The translations under genes were made by a program, and so were the position numbers. Under the pieces are notes generated by a model. The model saw only the letters and a program-made list of their open reading frames with translations, did not search any database and was not told the origin of the DNA. Of a DNA stretch of 64,000 bases, positions 50,458-59,306 are shown in pieces (position 1 is the stretch's first letter; every line of letters begins with the position of its first letter). Origin of the DNA: Melioribacteraceae bacterium (lineage in GTDB: Bacteria > Bacteroidota > Ignavibacteria > Ignavibacteriales > Melioribacteraceae); the NCBI GenBank assembly GCA_021740785.1, contig JAIOZI010000016.1, positions 19,651-83,650 on the forward strand, read 5' to 3'.

Positions 50458-51918
50458 ATGAACGAAACGATTTTAATAATTTACATCATATCTTTAACAG
50501 TAATGCTGATATTTGCAAGTCACGGCTTTATTATGCTGTTCTATCATAAAAAGTATTCGAAAAATCAACCGAGCGAGCTGGAAGAGCTCGACGACCTTGA
50601 AACCGTCACTATTCAGCTTCCCCTTTATAACGAATATTATGTTGCGGAAAGATTAATCAACAGCGTATGCGAAATTGATTACCCGAAAGATAAACTCGAA
50701 ATCCAGGTCCTTGACGATTCAACAGACGAAACTATTGACCTGGTCGCTAATATTGTTGAGGAGAAACTTAAAGAAGGTTTTGATATAACACATGTTCGGC
50801 GTGTCGATAGAACCGGGTACAAAGCCGGCGCGTTAAAAGAAGGATTGAAAACTGCTAAAGGTGAGTTCATCGCAATTTTCGATGCAGACTTTGTTCCAAA
50901 AAAAGATTTTCTTAAAAAGACTTTAAGATATTTCTATGACAATAAGGTCGGGATGGTTCAAACACGATGGGAACATCTTAACGAAAATTTTTCAATTCTT
51001 ACTAAAGTCCAGGCACTTGCACTAAACGGTCACTTTGTAATTGAACAAAGTGTAAGAAGCAAGGCGGGATTTTTCATTAACTTCAACGGTACCGGCGGAG
51101 TTTGGAAAAAAGAATGTATCCTCGATGCCGGTAACTGGCATGCCGATACTCTTACAGAAGATCTTGATTTGAGCTACCGCGCTCAACTGAAAGGATGGAA
51201 ATTTATCTTCCTTAGAGATTTTACAACACCGGCAGAATTACCTTCGGAAATGAATGCATTGAAAGCTCAGCAATTCAGGTGGACAAAAGGCGCAATAGAA
51301 ACTGCAAAAAAACTGCTTCCTGTTGTTTGGCGCGCTCCGATTCCACTGAGAATTAAATTACAATCAACGGTTCATTTAACCAGTAATATTGTTTTCCCGT
51401 TTATACTTACTGCGGCAATATTGAACGTTCCGTTGATTTTCATAAAGAATAGCGGTCCGTATGATCATTTCTTCAATTTCATGTCGATATTCGTCATTGC
51501 ATTCATCAGCACGTTCATGTTTTACCTTCATGCACAAAAGGATGTTTATGCCGATTGGAGAAAGCGGATCACGTTGTTTCCCCTTTTTATGGCGGGCAGT
51601 ATGGGATTTGCACTTAGCAATTCAAGAGCAGTTTTTGAAGGATTGATGAACCGTAAAAGTGAATTCGTCCGCACACCTAAATTTAAGGTCGTTAATCAAT
51701 CCGACACAATAATTTACAATAAGTATCTGAAAAATCTTAAGGTGGAATCATCTGCATTCGTTGAATTGTTACTTGCGGCTTATTCTTTTATCGGAGTGGC
51801 GGCATCTATTTATTTTATGGAAATTGCAGCGCTTCCATTTCATTTACTTTTCTTCGTTGGATTTAGTACTGTTGCCTATTTTTCATTTAAACATACTTCA
51901 CTGAAAAAACGGAAGTAA
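50458..51918 (+). CDS. Membrane glycosyltransferase family 2
   Basis: 486 residues. There is one N-terminal membrane helix (about 5-27), a GT-A catalytic domain with VLDDSTDETIDLV (about 83), AIFDADFVPKKDF (about 138), TEDLDLSYRAQLKGW (about 222) and the product-binding QQFRWTKGAIE (about 271), then four C-terminal membrane helices. This is the CESA/beta-mannan-synthase-like arrangement of processive GT2 enzymes, although the final motif is QFRW instead of QxxRW in strict spacing (QQFRW fits). It probably makes a polysaccharide or glycolipid at the inner membrane. Confidence 0.9.
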   Translation: MNETILIIYIISLTVMLIFASHGFIMLFYHKKYSKNQPSELEELDDLETVTIQLPLYNEYYVAERLINSVCEIDYPKDKLEIQVLDDSTDETIDLVANIVEEKLKEGFDITHVRRVDRTGYKAGALKEGLKTAKGEFIAIFDADFVPKKDFLKKTLRYFYDNKVGMVQTRWEHLNENFSILTKVQALALNGHFVIEQSVRSKAGFFINFNGTGGVWKKECILDAGNWHADTLTEDLDLSYRAQLKGWKFIFLRDFTTPAELPSEMNALKAQQFRWTKGAIETAKKLLPVVWRAPIPLRIKLQSTVHLTSNIVFPFILTAAILNVPLIFIKNSGPYDHFFNFMSIFVIAFISTFMFYLHAQKDVYADWRKRITLFPLFMAGSMGFALSNSRAVFEGLMNRKSEFVRTPKFKVVNQSDTIIYNKYLKNLKVESSAFVELLLAAYSFIGVAASIYFMEIAALPFHLLFFVGFSTVAYFSFKHTSLKKRK

Positions 51919-51920
51919 TT

Positions 51921-52583
51921 GTGAACAACGGTATCAATGATAAAAAGATTGATAAGATTGCACTCATCTATGAGTTCAATAACCGTTCCCCTCTTTTTGC
52001 ACGGGTTGCAAAAAATTTATTAAGCGAAAATAAAGTTGATAAAGCAATTGATATTATTGAAAACGGCATTAAAAATTTTCCGGAATATTCAACAGGCTAC
52101 TTAATATATTCGCTCGCGTTAGCAAGCGCCGGCAGATATGACGATGCCTATATTCAACTTAACTATGCTTCCGATTTTTTGTTTAATGAAGAACTCGTCA
52201 AACAATATTCCGGTTTCATTAAAGAAATACAGTTCAAAGATACCGGTTTCGTTGAGACCAATAGAGGTAAATTTACCGATTTTGAAACTCCGGCTGAGAC
52301 CGTAATTGAAGAGAAACTTGACGAATTAGTTGATGAATTATCATCAGCTAAAATTCCGCAGCCCGAAGCTTCCAGAGATTCAATATCTGCGTTTGATGTG
52401 GATTTTAAGTTCGACAATAATTATATCGTATCGGAAACTCTTGCGAATATTTACCTTTCACAAGGCAATTTAAAAGAAGCCAAGGCACAGTTCGAGAAAT
52501 TGATTAGTATGCATCCGGCTAAAGAAGATCATTTTCAAAAAAAGATTGACGAAATTGTTGACCTCATGAAGAAACGACCGTAA
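51921..52583 (+). CDS. TPR protein
   Basis: 220 residues from a GTG at 51921, 2 bp after the GT2 stop. N-terminal helices (KVDKAIDIIENGIKNFPEYS, about 35-54; GRYDDAYIQLNYASDF, about 70) and C-terminal NIYLSQGNLKEAKAQFEKLI (about 179) are tetratricopeptide repeats; the middle is acidic and probably disordered. No signal peptide, so cytoplasmic. It may act as an adaptor for the upstream glycosyltransferase, by inference from the 2-bp spacing. Confidence 0.8.
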   Translation: MNNGINDKKIDKIALIYEFNNRSPLFARVAKNLLSENKVDKAIDIIENGIKNFPEYSTGYLIYSLALASAGRYDDAYIQLNYASDFLFNEELVKQYSGFIKEIQFKDTGFVETNRGKFTDFETPAETVIEEKLDELVDELSSAKIPQPEASRDSISAFDVDFKFDNNYIVSETLANIYLSQGNLKEAKAQFEKLISMHPAKEDHFQKKIDEIVDLMKKRP

Positions 52584-52597
52584 ATCTTTTTCTGCTC

Positions 52598-53212
52598 ATG
52601 CCCAATTTCAAACAACGAAATAAATTATTAAAAAATTTTTACACTAGGGAGGTATTGGATGTAGCGCCTGACCTACTCGGTAAAATCTTCGTAAGAAAAA
52701 TTAAGGACAAATACCTATCCGGGAAGATTGTTGAGGTTGAAGCTTATGACGGAAGAATTGATGAGGCGGCTCACACATACATCGGTAAAACCAAACGAAA
52801 TGAAGTTATGTTTGAAAGAGGCGGTTTACTTTATGTTTATTTTACATACGGAATGTATTTTTGCTGCAATGTCGTTACAGGTAAAAAAGATCAGCCTACT
52901 GCTGTTTTAATCCGTGCAATAGAACCGCTGACGGAAATCGATGAAATGTCTATGAACCGGTTTGGTGAAATTCGATTAGATAAAAAGAGTTACTTAAATC
53001 TAACGAGCGGACCCGGGAAAACCTGCATGGCATTATCGATTAATCGTGATGAGAACGGTACCGATTTATCCGGTGATGATATTTTTATTCTTGATGCCGA
53101 ACCAGTAGCACAAAACCACATTGTATCAACAACAAGAATAGGAATTAAAAAATCTGTAGATTTACCCTGGCGTTTTTGTATTGCAAAAAATAAATTCGTA
53201 TCTAAAAAGTGA
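52598..53212 (+). CDS. 3-methyladenine DNA glycosylase, AAG family
   Basis: 204 residues. The family signature spans VEVEAYDGRIDEAAHTY (about 45-61, with the catalytic Glu), GKTKRNEVMFERGGLLYVYF and YGMYFCCNVVTG (about 85-96). The enzyme excises alkylated purines from DNA in the cytoplasm. It is encoded within an otherwise envelope-related run and its stop overlaps the GT9 start in GTGA, so the grouping may reflect operon economy rather than function. Confidence 0.93.
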   Translation: MPNFKQRNKLLKNFYTREVLDVAPDLLGKIFVRKIKDKYLSGKIVEVEAYDGRIDEAAHTYIGKTKRNEVMFERGGLLYVYFTYGMYFCCNVVTGKKDQPTAVLIRAIEPLTEIDEMSMNRFGEIRLDKKSYLNLTSGPGKTCMALSINRDENGTDLSGDDIFILDAEPVAQNHIVSTTRIGIKKSVDLPWRFCIAKNKFVSKK

Positions 53213-54252
53213 AAGAACCAAAAAATATTCTCCTCGTAAGAACCGATAGAATCGGTGATGTTGTATTAACACTTCCCCTGGCGGCAATAATTAAAAAACA
53301 TTTTCCGGAATCAAGAATTACATTTTTAATTAGGTCTTATACAAAAGAGCTCGTTTCAGGCAATCCTAATGTTGATGATATAATATTACTCCGCGAGGAG
53401 AACAGTAAACTTCCGATTAAGAAAAATATTGATTTAATTAAATCTCATCAATTCGATGTAAGCATCACCGCGAATCCTTCATTTGATGTAGCATTAATTT
53501 TATTTTTTTCCGGGATAAAAAAGAGAATCGGAACCGGTTACAGGTGGTATTCTTTTCTTTTCAATCGAAAATTTTTCGAACATAGAAAACACGGAACAAA
53601 GCACGAACTCGATCACAACATGAATTTGCTTAGATTGATTGGAATTGAAGAGGGACTGAGTTTTGAAAATGTCCCTTTTAATATACATGTCGATGTAAAA
53701 AACATACGTAAAATAGAAAAACTCCTTAATGAGTTGAATATAGATTCATCAAAGTCTATAATAATTTTTCACCCCGGAAGCGGTGGAAGTTCAATCGACC
53801 TCCCGTTTTTGCATCAAAAAGAATTAATTGAACTTTTGGCACGTGAGTTGAATGTTAATATCATAGTTACAGGATCGGAAAATGAAAAACAAATTGGTGA
53901 TAAACTAATGGTTTCGGATAAAATAAAAAATATGTCGGGAAAGCTTAACTTAGGAGAACTAATTGCGCTAATCAGTAAATCGGATTTATTAATTGCAAAT
54001 TCAACCGGTCCAATTCATATAGCCGCCGCTCTTAATAAATATGTTATTGGTTTTTATCCGAAAATTGCTTCGTGCTCTGTTACAAGATGGGGACCTTACA
54101 CTAGCAAACGTGAAATTTTTACTCCAACATTAGAGTGCAGTAATTGCAGCAGGAAACAATGTGAAGAATTAAATTGTATGGCGAGTATAAATATTCAGAA
54201 CGTGTTTAACAGCATCAAATCAATTATTGATAAAATAACATACAAAAGGTAA
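53209..54252 (+). CDS. Glycosyltransferase family 9 (heptosyltransferase-like)
   Basis: 347 residues starting at a GTG that overlaps the preceding stop by 4 bp. The GT9 N-terminal motif is ILLVRTDRIGDVVLTLPLAA (about 6-25), and the C-terminal nucleotide-sugar domain carries IIFHPGSGGSS (about 184) and LLIANSTGPIHIAAAL (about 263-278). A cysteine cluster (LECSNCSRKQCEELNC, about 305) is common in this family. It probably adds heptose or a related sugar to LPS core on the cytoplasmic side, which fits GmhA at 22521. Confidence 0.92.
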   Translation: MKEPKNILLVRTDRIGDVVLTLPLAAIIKKHFPESRITFLIRSYTKELVSGNPNVDDIILLREENSKLPIKKNIDLIKSHQFDVSITANPSFDVALILFFSGIKKRIGTGYRWYSFLFNRKFFEHRKHGTKHELDHNMNLLRLIGIEEGLSFENVPFNIHVDVKNIRKIEKLLNELNIDSSKSIIIFHPGSGGSSIDLPFLHQKELIELLARELNVNIIVTGSENEKQIGDKLMVSDKIKNMSGKLNLGELIALISKSDLLIANSTGPIHIAAALNKYVIGFYPKIASCSVTRWGPYTSKREIFTPTLECSNCSRKQCEELNCMASINIQNVFNSIKSIIDKITYKR

Positions 54253-54256
54253 TGAT

Positions 54257-55042
54257 ATGAAACGATACGGTAAAATATTGACTGCGTTATTATTAGTTTC
54301 GGCTTTTTCATATATATCAGCTCAGGAATCCGAATTTAGAGTACTTGAAAACAAAGCGTTTGGAGTCGGAGAAAAACTTACATTTGATGTTAAATACGGA
54401 TTTGTTACAGCCGGAATAGCGGTGATGGAAATCCCGAAACTGAAACGGATATCCGGAAGAGATGCTTATCACGTTACATTCAGAGTGAACACAGTACCTA
54501 GTTTCGATCCATTTTATAAAGTGCGCGACCGTTACGAAACCTATCTCGATGTCGAAGGTTTGTTCCCTTGGAGATTTGAACAGCATATCCGCGAGGGCGG
54601 TTATTCAAGAGATTTCTCAGCATTCTTCGATCAGCGAAGAGGGGTTGCAAAAACCTCGGAAGGCTCTTATGATATACCGGTTTATGTTAATGATATCGTA
54701 TCGGCATTTTATATAGCTCGTACTTTTGATTACTCAGAAATGAAAAAGGGAGATAAAGTTCATCTCGAAAATTTTTATAAAGATAAAGTTTACCCGCTTG
54801 ATGTTGTTTATCACGGGAAAGAAACTATTGAAGTTGAAGCCGGAGAATTTGACTGTATTATTGTTGAACCTCTCGTTGCCGAAGGCGGATTATTCAAGAG
54901 TGAAGGGAATATAATTATTTGGCTGAGTGACGATGACTTAAAAATACCTGTAAGAGTAAAAACAAAGGTTATTATTGGTTCAATTGACGCCGATCTAACC
55001 GCTTACGAAGGTTTAAATGGTGAATTATTTTCAAAAAGATAA
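54257..55042 (+). CDS. DUF3108 domain protein, exported
   Basis: 261 residues with a signal peptide (about 1-22, ending SYISA). The family pattern is GEKLTFDVKYGFVTAGIAVM (about 38-57), RDRYETYLDVEGLFPWRFEQ (about 91) and GNIIIWLSDDDLKIPVRVK near the end. It is a periplasmic or outer-membrane-associated beta-rich protein of unknown function found across Bacteroidetes-like genomes. It lies 4 bp downstream of the GT9 gene and is followed by a terminator. Confidence 0.88.
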   Translation: MKRYGKILTALLLVSAFSYISAQESEFRVLENKAFGVGEKLTFDVKYGFVTAGIAVMEIPKLKRISGRDAYHVTFRVNTVPSFDPFYKVRDRYETYLDVEGLFPWRFEQHIREGGYSRDFSAFFDQRRGVAKTSEGSYDIPVYVNDIVSAFYIARTFDYSEMKKGDKVHLENFYKDKVYPLDVVYHGKETIEVEAGEFDCIIVEPLVAEGGLFKSEGNIIIWLSDDDLKIPVRVKTKVIIGSIDADLTAYEGLNGELFSKR

Positions 55043-55064
55043 ATTCCGATATATGTTGTTCAAT

Positions 55065-55097
55065 AAGGGTGATGTTAGCGAATATCACCCTTTTTTA
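55065..55097 (+). terminator. Intrinsic terminator after the DUF3108 gene
   Basis: AAGGGTGAT (55065-55073) pairs with ATCACCCTT (55084-55092), followed by T. It closes the transcription unit that runs from the sigma-54 activator. Confidence 0.85.
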
Positions 55098-55111
55098 TTA
55101 TTATTGCCAAC

Positions 55112-56065
55112 ATGTTTATAGATAATTCTGATTCAAATCATAACGAACCTCAAGACGATAATTCAGGAAACAAACCTCAATTAGATCCTATTATGTCGCC
55201 GGTTGCTGCCGCATTTTTGGGACTTGTAGGTGTATTTCTCCTTTATCAAATTGTCGGAAGCTTAATTACTCTCGCAATATTCGGTCTTGATTTGGAAAAT
55301 GCAAACATCAATGCAATGAGATTGATGACAATTGGCGGACAAGTTTTGCTCATCCTACTCCCCGCGCTGGTATTATCTAAGATGGTTTATGAGGATGTTT
55401 CAACCGTTATTAGATTCAAATTTCCCAAACTGAAAGAGGTCGGAGTCTTTGTTTTAGGACTGATAATTCTTACCCCGCTGCTTCAAAATTATCTTTATCT
55501 TCAAAATTACTTAGTCGACCAGATGATTCAAAGCAGTGATATTCTTCAGCAGTTTAAAGAAATACTTGATGAACTTGATAAACTGCTTGAAGAGACATAC
55601 GGTAATTTGCTTAGAGCCGATTCAATTTTCGAAGGGTCATTTATAATTGTTGTCGTTGCTGTTACTCCTGCTATTTGCGAAGAGGTTTTTTTCCGCGGTT
55701 ATGTACAAAAAAGTTTTGAGCTGAGGATGAAACCTTATATGTCGGCATTTATCACAGCTATATTTTTCGGACTTTATCACTTCAATCCCTACGGTTTGCC
55801 TGCACTTATATTTTTAGGATTTTATTTCGGCATCGCCGCATATTTAAGTAATTCTATTTTTATTCCAATTCTACTTCACTTCTTAAACAATTTATTTGCA
55901 GTTGTAACATATTTTATTTTCGGGGGAGAAGATTATTTGGAGACAACTTCGATTCCGCAGGATTCAATAGGAAGCAGTGTAATTTCATTTTTTATTTTGT
56001 TGATAATATTCGTCTCTTTTCTTTTATTCATTATTAGAAATTACAAAACAAAAATCGCTAACTGA
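55112..56065 (+). CDS. CPBP family intramembrane metalloprotease
   Basis: 317 residues with about eight membrane helices. The three metal-site motifs are EEVFFRGYVQKSF (about 190, EExxxR), FGLYHFNPYGLPA (about 219, FxxxH) and the later HFLNN (about 258). CPBP/Abi proteases cleave within the membrane in the manner of CAAX prenyl endopeptidases; in bacteria the substrates are mostly unknown. It starts a new unit after the terminator, followed by the zinc-ribbon gene 12 bp later. Confidence 0.9.
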   Translation: MFIDNSDSNHNEPQDDNSGNKPQLDPIMSPVAAAFLGLVGVFLLYQIVGSLITLAIFGLDLENANINAMRLMTIGGQVLLILLPALVLSKMVYEDVSTVIRFKFPKLKEVGVFVLGLIILTPLLQNYLYLQNYLVDQMIQSSDILQQFKEILDELDKLLEETYGNLLRADSIFEGSFIIVVVAVTPAICEEVFFRGYVQKSFELRMKPYMSAFITAIFFGLYHFNPYGLPALIFLGFYFGIAAYLSNSIFIPILLHFLNNLFAVVTYFIFGGEDYLETTSIPQDSIGSSVISFFILLIIFVSFLLFIIRNYKTKIAN

Positions 56066-56077
56066 AAGAGGTGCAAA

Positions 56078-56431
56078 ATGATATGTCCTAAATGTGAATA
56101 CGAATATATTGACGGAGTAACCGTTTGCCCGGATTGCGGAGCCGAATTGATACCTAAATCGGATTTTGAGGGCAACCTCGTTCATCATGACGATTGGATT
56201 ATCATACACACAACCGATCATGAGTATATTGCCGAAAATTATAAGGCAAATTTAGCAGGCGCTAATATTGAATCAACAATACTTTCTCAGAAAGATCATA
56301 ACTTTCCGACTGTTGGAGATTTTTCCGTCATTAAATTGATGGTTAAAAAAAGCGATGCCGAGGAGGCGATGCGGATATTACAGGATATAGAAGAACATGA
56401 TTACGAAGACGATGAGGATGAAGACAAATAG
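56078..56431 (+). CDS. Zinc-ribbon protein with DUF2007-like domain
   Basis: 117 residues. A zinc ribbon at the N-terminus (CPKC at residues 3-6 and CPDC near 16-19) is followed by a DUF2007-type signal-transduction domain (YIAENYKANLAGANIESTIL, about 48-67; SVIKLMVKKSDAEEAMRIL, about 84-102) and an acidic tail. It is cytoplasmic; the family is thought to be regulatory but has no defined ligand. It lies 3 bp upstream of cdsA, so co-transcription is likely. Confidence 0.85.
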   Translation: MICPKCEYEYIDGVTVCPDCGAELIPKSDFEGNLVHHDDWIIIHTTDHEYIAENYKANLAGANIESTILSQKDHNFPTVGDFSVIKLMVKKSDAEEAMRILQDIEEHDYEDDEDEDK

Positions 56432-56434
56432 TAA

Positions 56435-57256
56435 ATGGCTCTAGGTAATACAGCTACACGAATCATTGTTTCACTTGTTGCAATTCCGCTGATTGTTGCT
56501 GTCTGCTTCATCGGTAAGTTACCTTTTCTCGGATTAGCTTTGCTGATCGGAGGCGTATCTTATTTTGAATTTGCCGGGATGGTGGAAAACAAAAACGGAT
56601 TTGTGAATTTATTTTTGGGTACCGCATCCGTAATATTCCTGATCATTAATACATATTTCAGTCTAATTCAATTTTATGATTTAATGATTATAATTACCGT
56701 TCTAATTCTGCTAGCCGAACTATATCGAAACAAAGAATCGGCAATAATAAATTCCGGGACAACCGTTCTCGGCATTTTTTACATCGGGTTGTTTTCCTCT
56801 TCTCTGGTAGGTATACGCGAGTTCTATCCCCACTCTGAAATTTTATATTCACAGGGCGGATATTTAATAATCGCACTTTTATTTTCCATTTGGATTTGTG
56901 ATTCGGCTGCATTTTTTATCGGTACTGCAATTGGTAAACACAAATTGTTTCCGAGAGTAAGCCCGAACAAAAGCTGGGAAGGCGCAGTTGCCGGATTTGT
57001 TTTTGCCGTGATTGCAATGCTCGCCGCAAAATTTTTCTTCCTGGAATTTTTGTCAACTATCGATGCAATTGCAATCGGAGCAATTGTTGGAATTATTGGT
57101 CAATACGGTGATCTGGTTGAAAGCCTGGTTAAACGCGATGCCGGAGTGAAAGATTCCTCCGCATTAATACCGGGTCACGGAGGAATCTTTGATAGATTTG
57201 ATTCTCTTCTGTTCAGCGCACCGCTGGTCTACCTTTACATTAAATTCATTGCTTAA
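56435..57256 (+). CDS. cdsA: Phosphatidate cytidylyltransferase
   Basis: 273 residues with eight membrane helices. The family signature KRDAGVKDSSALIPGHGG (about 231-248) with the following GIFDRFDS is complete, and SPNKSWEGAVAGF (about 177-189) precedes it. It makes CDP-diacylglycerol from phosphatidic acid and CTP at the inner membrane, the branch point of phospholipid synthesis. It is the last gene of the envelope run; the next gene is convergent with a 1-bp gap. Confidence 0.95.
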   Translation: MALGNTATRIIVSLVAIPLIVAVCFIGKLPFLGLALLIGGVSYFEFAGMVENKNGFVNLFLGTASVIFLIINTYFSLIQFYDLMIIITVLILLAELYRNKESAIINSGTTVLGIFYIGLFSSSLVGIREFYPHSEILYSQGGYLIIALLFSIWICDSAAFFIGTAIGKHKLFPRVSPNKSWEGAVAGFVFAVIAMLAAKFFFLEFLSTIDAIAIGAIVGIIGQYGDLVESLVKRDAGVKDSSALIPGHGGIFDRFDSLLFSAPLVYLYIKFIA

Positions 57257-57257
57257 A

Positions 57258-57554
57258 TTAAATCTCCTGGGTTAATTCAACAAATCTCATATAAGGAATT
57301 GCCGTCCAGCTTTCGGATTGAAATGCTCCGTTCGATAAACTTATCATTGAAACTTTCGCAGCTACTTCCTCGTTCGGCGCTTCGTAGATATCCATGAAAT
57401 CGTACGTGCCGAGTAATGCATAATGCTCAACGAATTTAACTTCGGGACATTTTTCCTTCACCTGGTCAAGCCATGCCCTGCCAAGTTTTGCGCGGTCTTT
57501 TACTTGTTTTGATAATTCGGGTGAAAGTTTGGTCATAAGTATGTAGGTCTGCAT
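57258..57554 (-). CDS. GYD domain protein
   Basis: 98 residues, the entire length of the GYD family, with TYILMTKLSPELSKQVKDRA at the start and the YALLGTYDFMDIYEAPNEE block (about 45-63). The family has a ferredoxin-like fold and unknown function. It converges on cdsA with one base between the stops and is transcribed alone. Confidence 0.88.
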   Translation of the reverse strand: MQTYILMTKLSPELSKQVKDRAKLGRAWLDQVKEKCPEVKFVEHYALLGTYDFMDIYEAPNEEVAAKVSMISLSNGAFQSESWTAIPYMRFVELTQEI

Positions 57555-57677
57555 CTAATCCTCCTCTGCATTAATTGATAAAATTATTACGCAGTAAGAA
57601 TATCAGCCTGTAATTAAATCAAAAGGAAGAATATATTCCAGTAAAAATTTTCCAACCGCCGGATGAATTGAGTTCGG

Positions 57678-58490
57678 TTACAATTTCGTTCCGCAGTGCT
57701 TACAGAATACCGCATCGTTATCATGATCGTCTGCACTGCATTCGGGACATGATTGTGTATTGGTTCTTCTTTTTAACTTTCCCATTTCTACCGTTACAAT
57801 TCCTGTCGGAACCGCGATTATTCCGTAGCCTGTAATCATTATAATGGAGGCTAACAGTTGTCCGAAATTTGTTTGAGGTGAAATATCACCGTAACCGACT
57901 GTAGTAAGCGTAACGATAGTCCAATAAATACTTACGGGAATACTTGTAAAACCATTTTCCTCACCCTCGATTAAATACATCATTGAGCCAAGTATTACAA
58001 CAAGAGTTACAACGGTAAAAAGAAATACAATTATTTTTTTGCTGCTTGCTTTAAGCGCCTGGGTAAGTAACTGTGCTTCGCCGATATACTGCACAAACTT
58101 CAGAACTCTAAAAACACGCAGCACACGGAGTATTCTGATTACAAGTAAATACTGAGTACCAGGGAAAAACAGACTCAAATAAGTCGGAGCAATAGCAAGA
58201 AAATCGACGATACCATAAAAACTAAATATATATTTGAGGGGTTTGCCGACGCTGATGATACGAAGAATATATTCGATAGAAAAAAGAATGGTGAAAGTCC
58301 ATTCAATAAAATATAGCTGCCTGCCGTACTGATCCCTAATCGATGCAACGCTGTCAAGCATGACAGCGATAACACTTAAAATGATGCTGACAATCAGGAC
58401 AAGATCAAATAACTTTCCGGTTGTTGTGTCAGCTTCAAAGATTACTTCATGAAATTTATTGCGAAAATTCTGCTTCGGTTTTGGTTTCAT
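57678..58490 (-). CDS. Voltage-gated potassium channel-like ion transporter with zinc ribbon
   Basis: 270 residues in a six-helix Kv layout: S1 near 28-45, S4 rich in spaced arginines (IRILRVLRVFRVLKFVQYI, about 125-143), a pore loop with the selectivity filter LTTVGYGDIS (about 195) and S6 near 210-230. A C-terminal zinc ribbon (CPECSADDHDND...CKHC) is present. It is predicted to be an inner-membrane K+ channel gated by voltage. The zinc-ribbon tail is unusual for classic Kv channels but recurs in bacterial ones. Confidence 0.9.
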   Translation of the reverse strand: MKPKPKQNFRNKFHEVIFEADTTTGKLFDLVLIVSIILSVIAVMLDSVASIRDQYGRQLYFIEWTFTILFSIEYILRIISVGKPLKYIFSFYGIVDFLAIAPTYLSLFFPGTQYLLVIRILRVLRVFRVLKFVQYIGEAQLLTQALKASSKKIIVFLFTVVTLVVILGSMMYLIEGEENGFTSIPVSIYWTIVTLTTVGYGDISPQTNFGQLLASIIMITGYGIIAVPTGIVTVEMGKLKRRTNTQSCPECSADDHDNDAVFCKHCGTKL

Positions 58491-59306
58491 CCCAATCTTT
58501 TTTTTATTCAGTTACTTCAATACTTTTTCAAACTGCTTTTATTTTTTTCCCTTCTATTAAAATAATGATTTTCATTATTAATTATACATCCGGTAAAAAC
58601 ATATTTGATAATGAGAAGAAAGGTGAAAGGTCAACGGCAAAGAGCAAAGCGCGTGGGCAAAAGCGGTTAATTGAATATTGACGATTGACTATTGACTATT
58701 GACTATTGAAAAACCAGACCAATAGCAAAACTATAATGGGAGTAAATTCTTTGCGACTCAGCGTCTCCGCGGTTTATCTTTTTTAACCACTAATTCGATA
58801 ATTCGTTAATTCGTCAATCCGAAAATTCAACTATCCAAAAATCCATCAATCCAATAATCCATTAATAGTAATTCAGTTATTGAGTTATTATGTTATTAAG
58901 GATAGGGTGAATTGAATAATGTCGATTGATTATTGAAAATAGAAAAGTAAGATAAAACAGAGTTGCACGGAGTTACACTAAGAAGTCACGAAGTTACACA
59001 GAGATATCTCAGTGAAAATTCACAAATCCAACCATACAATTATCCATCAATCTAACAATTTGCTAATCCGCTAATTTTTACCAACCGTAGCCTTGGCGAA
59101 GGTTGGCGCTAATCCGGCAATTCGCAAATCCACTAATAGCTTTTTAGCTATCAAGAATACATCATAGAACAAATTTAAATTTCCAATACTGACAAGGCAC
59201 AAAACCATTAACGAATTACATCTTTTTTGAAGACAGTTACAGCTAAGTGAACTTTCATTTTAGTATCTTTTGAGCGGTTTTTTAAATTTTAGTTTCGGAG
59301 TATTAA
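58491..59306. other. 816-bp intergenic tract containing repeat copy B
   Basis: No gene is supported. 58621-59140 is an inverted copy of the repeat at 39395-39930. The flanks are A/T-rich. The last about 165 bp presumably hold the promoter of the outer-membrane protein gene, but no clear motif was read. Confidence 0.7.
58621..59140 (-). repeat. Dispersed intergenic repeat, copy B (inverted)
   Basis: The reverse complement follows copy A block by block, including GCGCCAACCTTCGCCAAGGC, TGTAACTTCGTGACTTCTT, GTGTAACTCCGTGCAACTCT, AATAACATAATAACT and GATAAACCGCGGAGAC, and ends in the CTTTGCTCTTTGCC motif. It lacks the roughly 33-bp insertion of copy A and has GTCAATAGTCAATAGTCAAT-type triplication of a short unit near 58685-58710. 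Confidence 0.8.
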
